DNA of 64,000 nt from Demequina soli (GTDB lineage Bacteria > Actinomycetota > Actinomycetes > Actinomycetales > Demequinaceae): NCBI RefSeq assembly GCF_000971195.1, contig NZ_BBLZ01000001.1, positions 600,667-664,666 of the forward strand. The letters run 5' to 3'. Position numbers and translations under genes: made by a program. Below, piece by piece: positions 62,791 to 64,000 of the stretch. The notes under the pieces are model-generated. The model had not been told where the DNA came from, searched no databases, and saw only the letters and a program-made list of their open reading frames with translations. The stretch's first letter is position 1, and every line of letters starts with the position of its first letter.

Positions 62791-63450
62791 ATGCGCACCC
62801 TGTTCAACGCCGAGATGTCGGAGCTCGCCGACGACCTGATCGCGATGGCGCGTCACGTCGAGACCGCGATCGCCCACGCATCGGACGCCATCCTCACCGC
62901 GAACGTCGAGCTCGCGCAGAGCGTGATCGCCGAGGACTCGAAGCTCGACGACCTCGAGAGCGTGGTCGACGAGCGTTGCGTCCTGCTCATCGCGCAGCAG
63001 CAGCCGGTGGGCCTCGACCTCCGCACGATCATCTCGTCGCTGCGGATCTCCGCGTCGCTCGAGCGGATGGGCGACCTCGCCCAGCACATCGCCGAGGCCG
63101 CGCGCCGCGCGTACCCGGGCTCCGCGATCCCGGAGTCCCACCGCGAGATCATCGAGGGCATGAGCGCGGCCGCCAAGGAGGCCGCGTCCGAGACCGTCAA
63201 GCTGCTCGAGTCGCGCGACCTCAATGTCGCCGCGTCGATCGTCGCGGATGACGACAACCTCGACGCGCTGCACTCGCGCGCCTACAAGGGCATCGTCGAC
63301 GGCGAGTACCAGGGCACCCCGCAGGAGACCCTCGACCTCGCGCTGCTCGCCCGCTACTACGAGCGCTTCGGCGACCACGCGGTGGGCGTCTCGCGCCGCA
63401 TCGTCTACCTGGTCACCGGCGACCTGTCGGACGCGAGCGCCAAGATCTGA
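62791..63450 (+). CDS. phoU: Phosphate-signalling protein PhoU
   Basis: A 219-residue protein of two three-helix bundles with the paired acidic metal motifs AEDSKLDDLESVVDERC (about 49-65) and VADDDNLDALHSRAY (about 151-165), and RYYERFGDHAVGVSRRIVYL at the C-terminus. AAGGAGAG precedes the ATG. It should link Pst transport to SenX3 signalling. Confidence 0.96.
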   Translation: MRTLFNAEMSELADDLIAMARHVETAIAHASDAILTANVELAQSVIAEDSKLDDLESVVDERCVLLIAQQQPVGLDLRTIISSLRISASLERMGDLAQHIAEAARRAYPGSAIPESHREIIEGMSAAAKEAASETVKLLESRDLNVAASIVADDDNLDALHSRAYKGIVDGEYQGTPQETLDLALLARYYERFGDHAVGVSRRIVYLVTGDLSDASAKI

Positions 63451-63468
63451 CGCTCCCCGAACATAGAG

Positions 63469-63498
63469 GAAGGCCCCGACCGCATGGTCGGGGCCTTC
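63469..63498 (+). terminator. phoU terminator hairpin
   Basis: Perfect 13-bp arms GAAGGCCCCGACC (63469-63481) and GGTCGGGGCCTTC (63486-63498) around GCAT, 19 bases after the stop. Confidence 0.9.
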
Positions 63499-63509
63499 GT
63501 CGTCCCGGT

Positions 63510-63541
63510 GGACGATGCGCGGGGCGAGCCGCGCATCGTCC
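63510..63541. terminator. Hairpin made of an inverted pair of the abundant 10-mer
   Basis: GGACGATGCGCGG (63510-63522), loop GGCGAG, CCGCGCATCGTCC (63529-63541): perfect 13-bp arms from two inverted GGACGATGCG copies, 7 bases beyond the gpmA stop. With the phoU terminator it fills the convergent gap. Confidence 0.8.
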
Positions 63542-63547
63542 CCGGGG

Positions 63548-64000
63548 CTACTTCTTCTTGCCCTGGTTCGCGACGGCCTGGATCGCGGCCGCGGCGGCCT
63601 CGGGGTCGAGGTAGGTGCCGCCCGGGTTGGTGGGCTTCAGGGTCTCCTCGTCGAGGTGGTAGACGAGCGGGATGCCCGTGGGGATGTTGACGCCCACGAT
63701 CGCGTCGTCCGCGATGTCGTCGAGGTGCTTGACGATCGCGCGCAGCGAGTTGCCGTGCGCCGCGACCATGACGGTCTTGCCGGCCTTGAGGTCGGGGACC
63801 ACGGCCTCCTCCCAGTAGGGAAGGGCACGCTCGAGGACGTCCTTGAGGCACTCCGTCTTCGGGATGGCCTCGCCGGCGTAGCGCGGGTCGCCCTCCTGGG
63901 TGAACGGGTTGTCGGCGGAGATCTCCGGCGGCGGCACGTCGTACGAACGGCGCCAGATCATGAACTTCTCCTCGCCGAACTGCTCGAGGGTCTCGGCCTT
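63548..64000 (-). CDS. gpmA: 2,3-bisphosphoglycerate-dependent phosphoglycerate mutase (5' end outside window)
   Basis: The last 150 residues are present. [39 protein letters not shown] and the catalytic second His in [17 protein letters not shown] are diagnostic of d[16 protein letters not shown] and the lysine tail end it. Its place beside senX3-regX3-phoU matches other actinomycetes. Confidence 0.95.
   Translation of the reverse strand, partial: KAETLEQFGEEKFMIWRRSYDVPPPEISADNPFTQEGDPRYAGEAIPKTECLKDVLERALPYWEEAVVPDLKAGKTVMVAAHGNSLRAIVKHLDDIADDAIVGVNIPTGIPLVYHLDEETLKPTNPGGTYLDPEAAAAAIQAVANQGKKK

Overview
The window comes from a high-GC Gram-positive bacterium, almost certainly an actinomycete of the order Micrococcales; I cannot place the genus. 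Evidence: GC of roughly 70% or more by eye, a CarD-IspD-IspF-CysS-RlmB gene block, IdeR-type DtxR, SenX3/RegX3/PhoU, DUF3027, DUF3263, DUF4031 and DUF4032 proteins, a WXG100 protein, and many genes whose start codon lies 6-7 bases after a TANNNT box (leaderless initiation). No rRNA, transposase, integrase, phage gene or CRISPR array was seen.

Layout. 1-3914: C-terminally cut helicase-like protein with eroded ATPase motifs. 4136-8342: three tandem paralogous MFS transporters. 8579-16863: a nine-gene minus-strand operon joining a NitT/TauT-type ABC importer to an extradiol dioxygenase and the 4-oxalomesaconate route (tautomerase, hydratase, aldolase), under a divergent-type GntR/FCD regulator (16996-17622) with matching palindromes before both units. 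17920-22786: ROK regulator, lone lycopene-cyclase-like protein, and a P1B-5 metal ATPase with a fused hemerythrin domain. 22844-22919: tRNA-Arg. 23027-28816: a 1929-residue secreted galactan-type glycosidase with a LacI-type operator. 29194-40684: aldo/keto reductase, NlpC/P60, IdeR, UDP-glucose dehydrogenase, ManA, SerC, CAP-domain protein, MFS, DUF3027, cold-shock protein, HD protein, WXG100 and DUF4031. 41112-44681: GroEL with two CIRCE operators, LytR_C, DUF3263, Ung. 44702-44777: tRNA-Thr. 44862-51092: DsbA-like/MauE pair, Ser/Thr kinase, UgpC-type ATPase, DUF4032. 51253-55671: RlmB, CysS, IspF, IspD, CarD. 55890-63450: lipoprotein, pstSCAB, RegX3/SenX3, PhoU with PHO boxes. 63548-64000: 5'-cut phosphoglycerate mutase.

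The most unusual content is non-coding. (1) The 10-mer GGACGATGCG occurs 39 times by my hand count, on both strands, enriched between genes and sometimes as inverted pairs forming perfect hairpins: the behaviour of a DNA-uptake-type sequence. (2) A fixed-length 89-bp element with covarying arms occurs six times, each time within about 100 bases of a stop codon and always in the same orientation relative to that gene. (3) Two further hairpin families (CTCAGCACGGT type, three copies; GGGACGCTCAGTCC type, two loci) also sit between genes. No protein in the window explains these.
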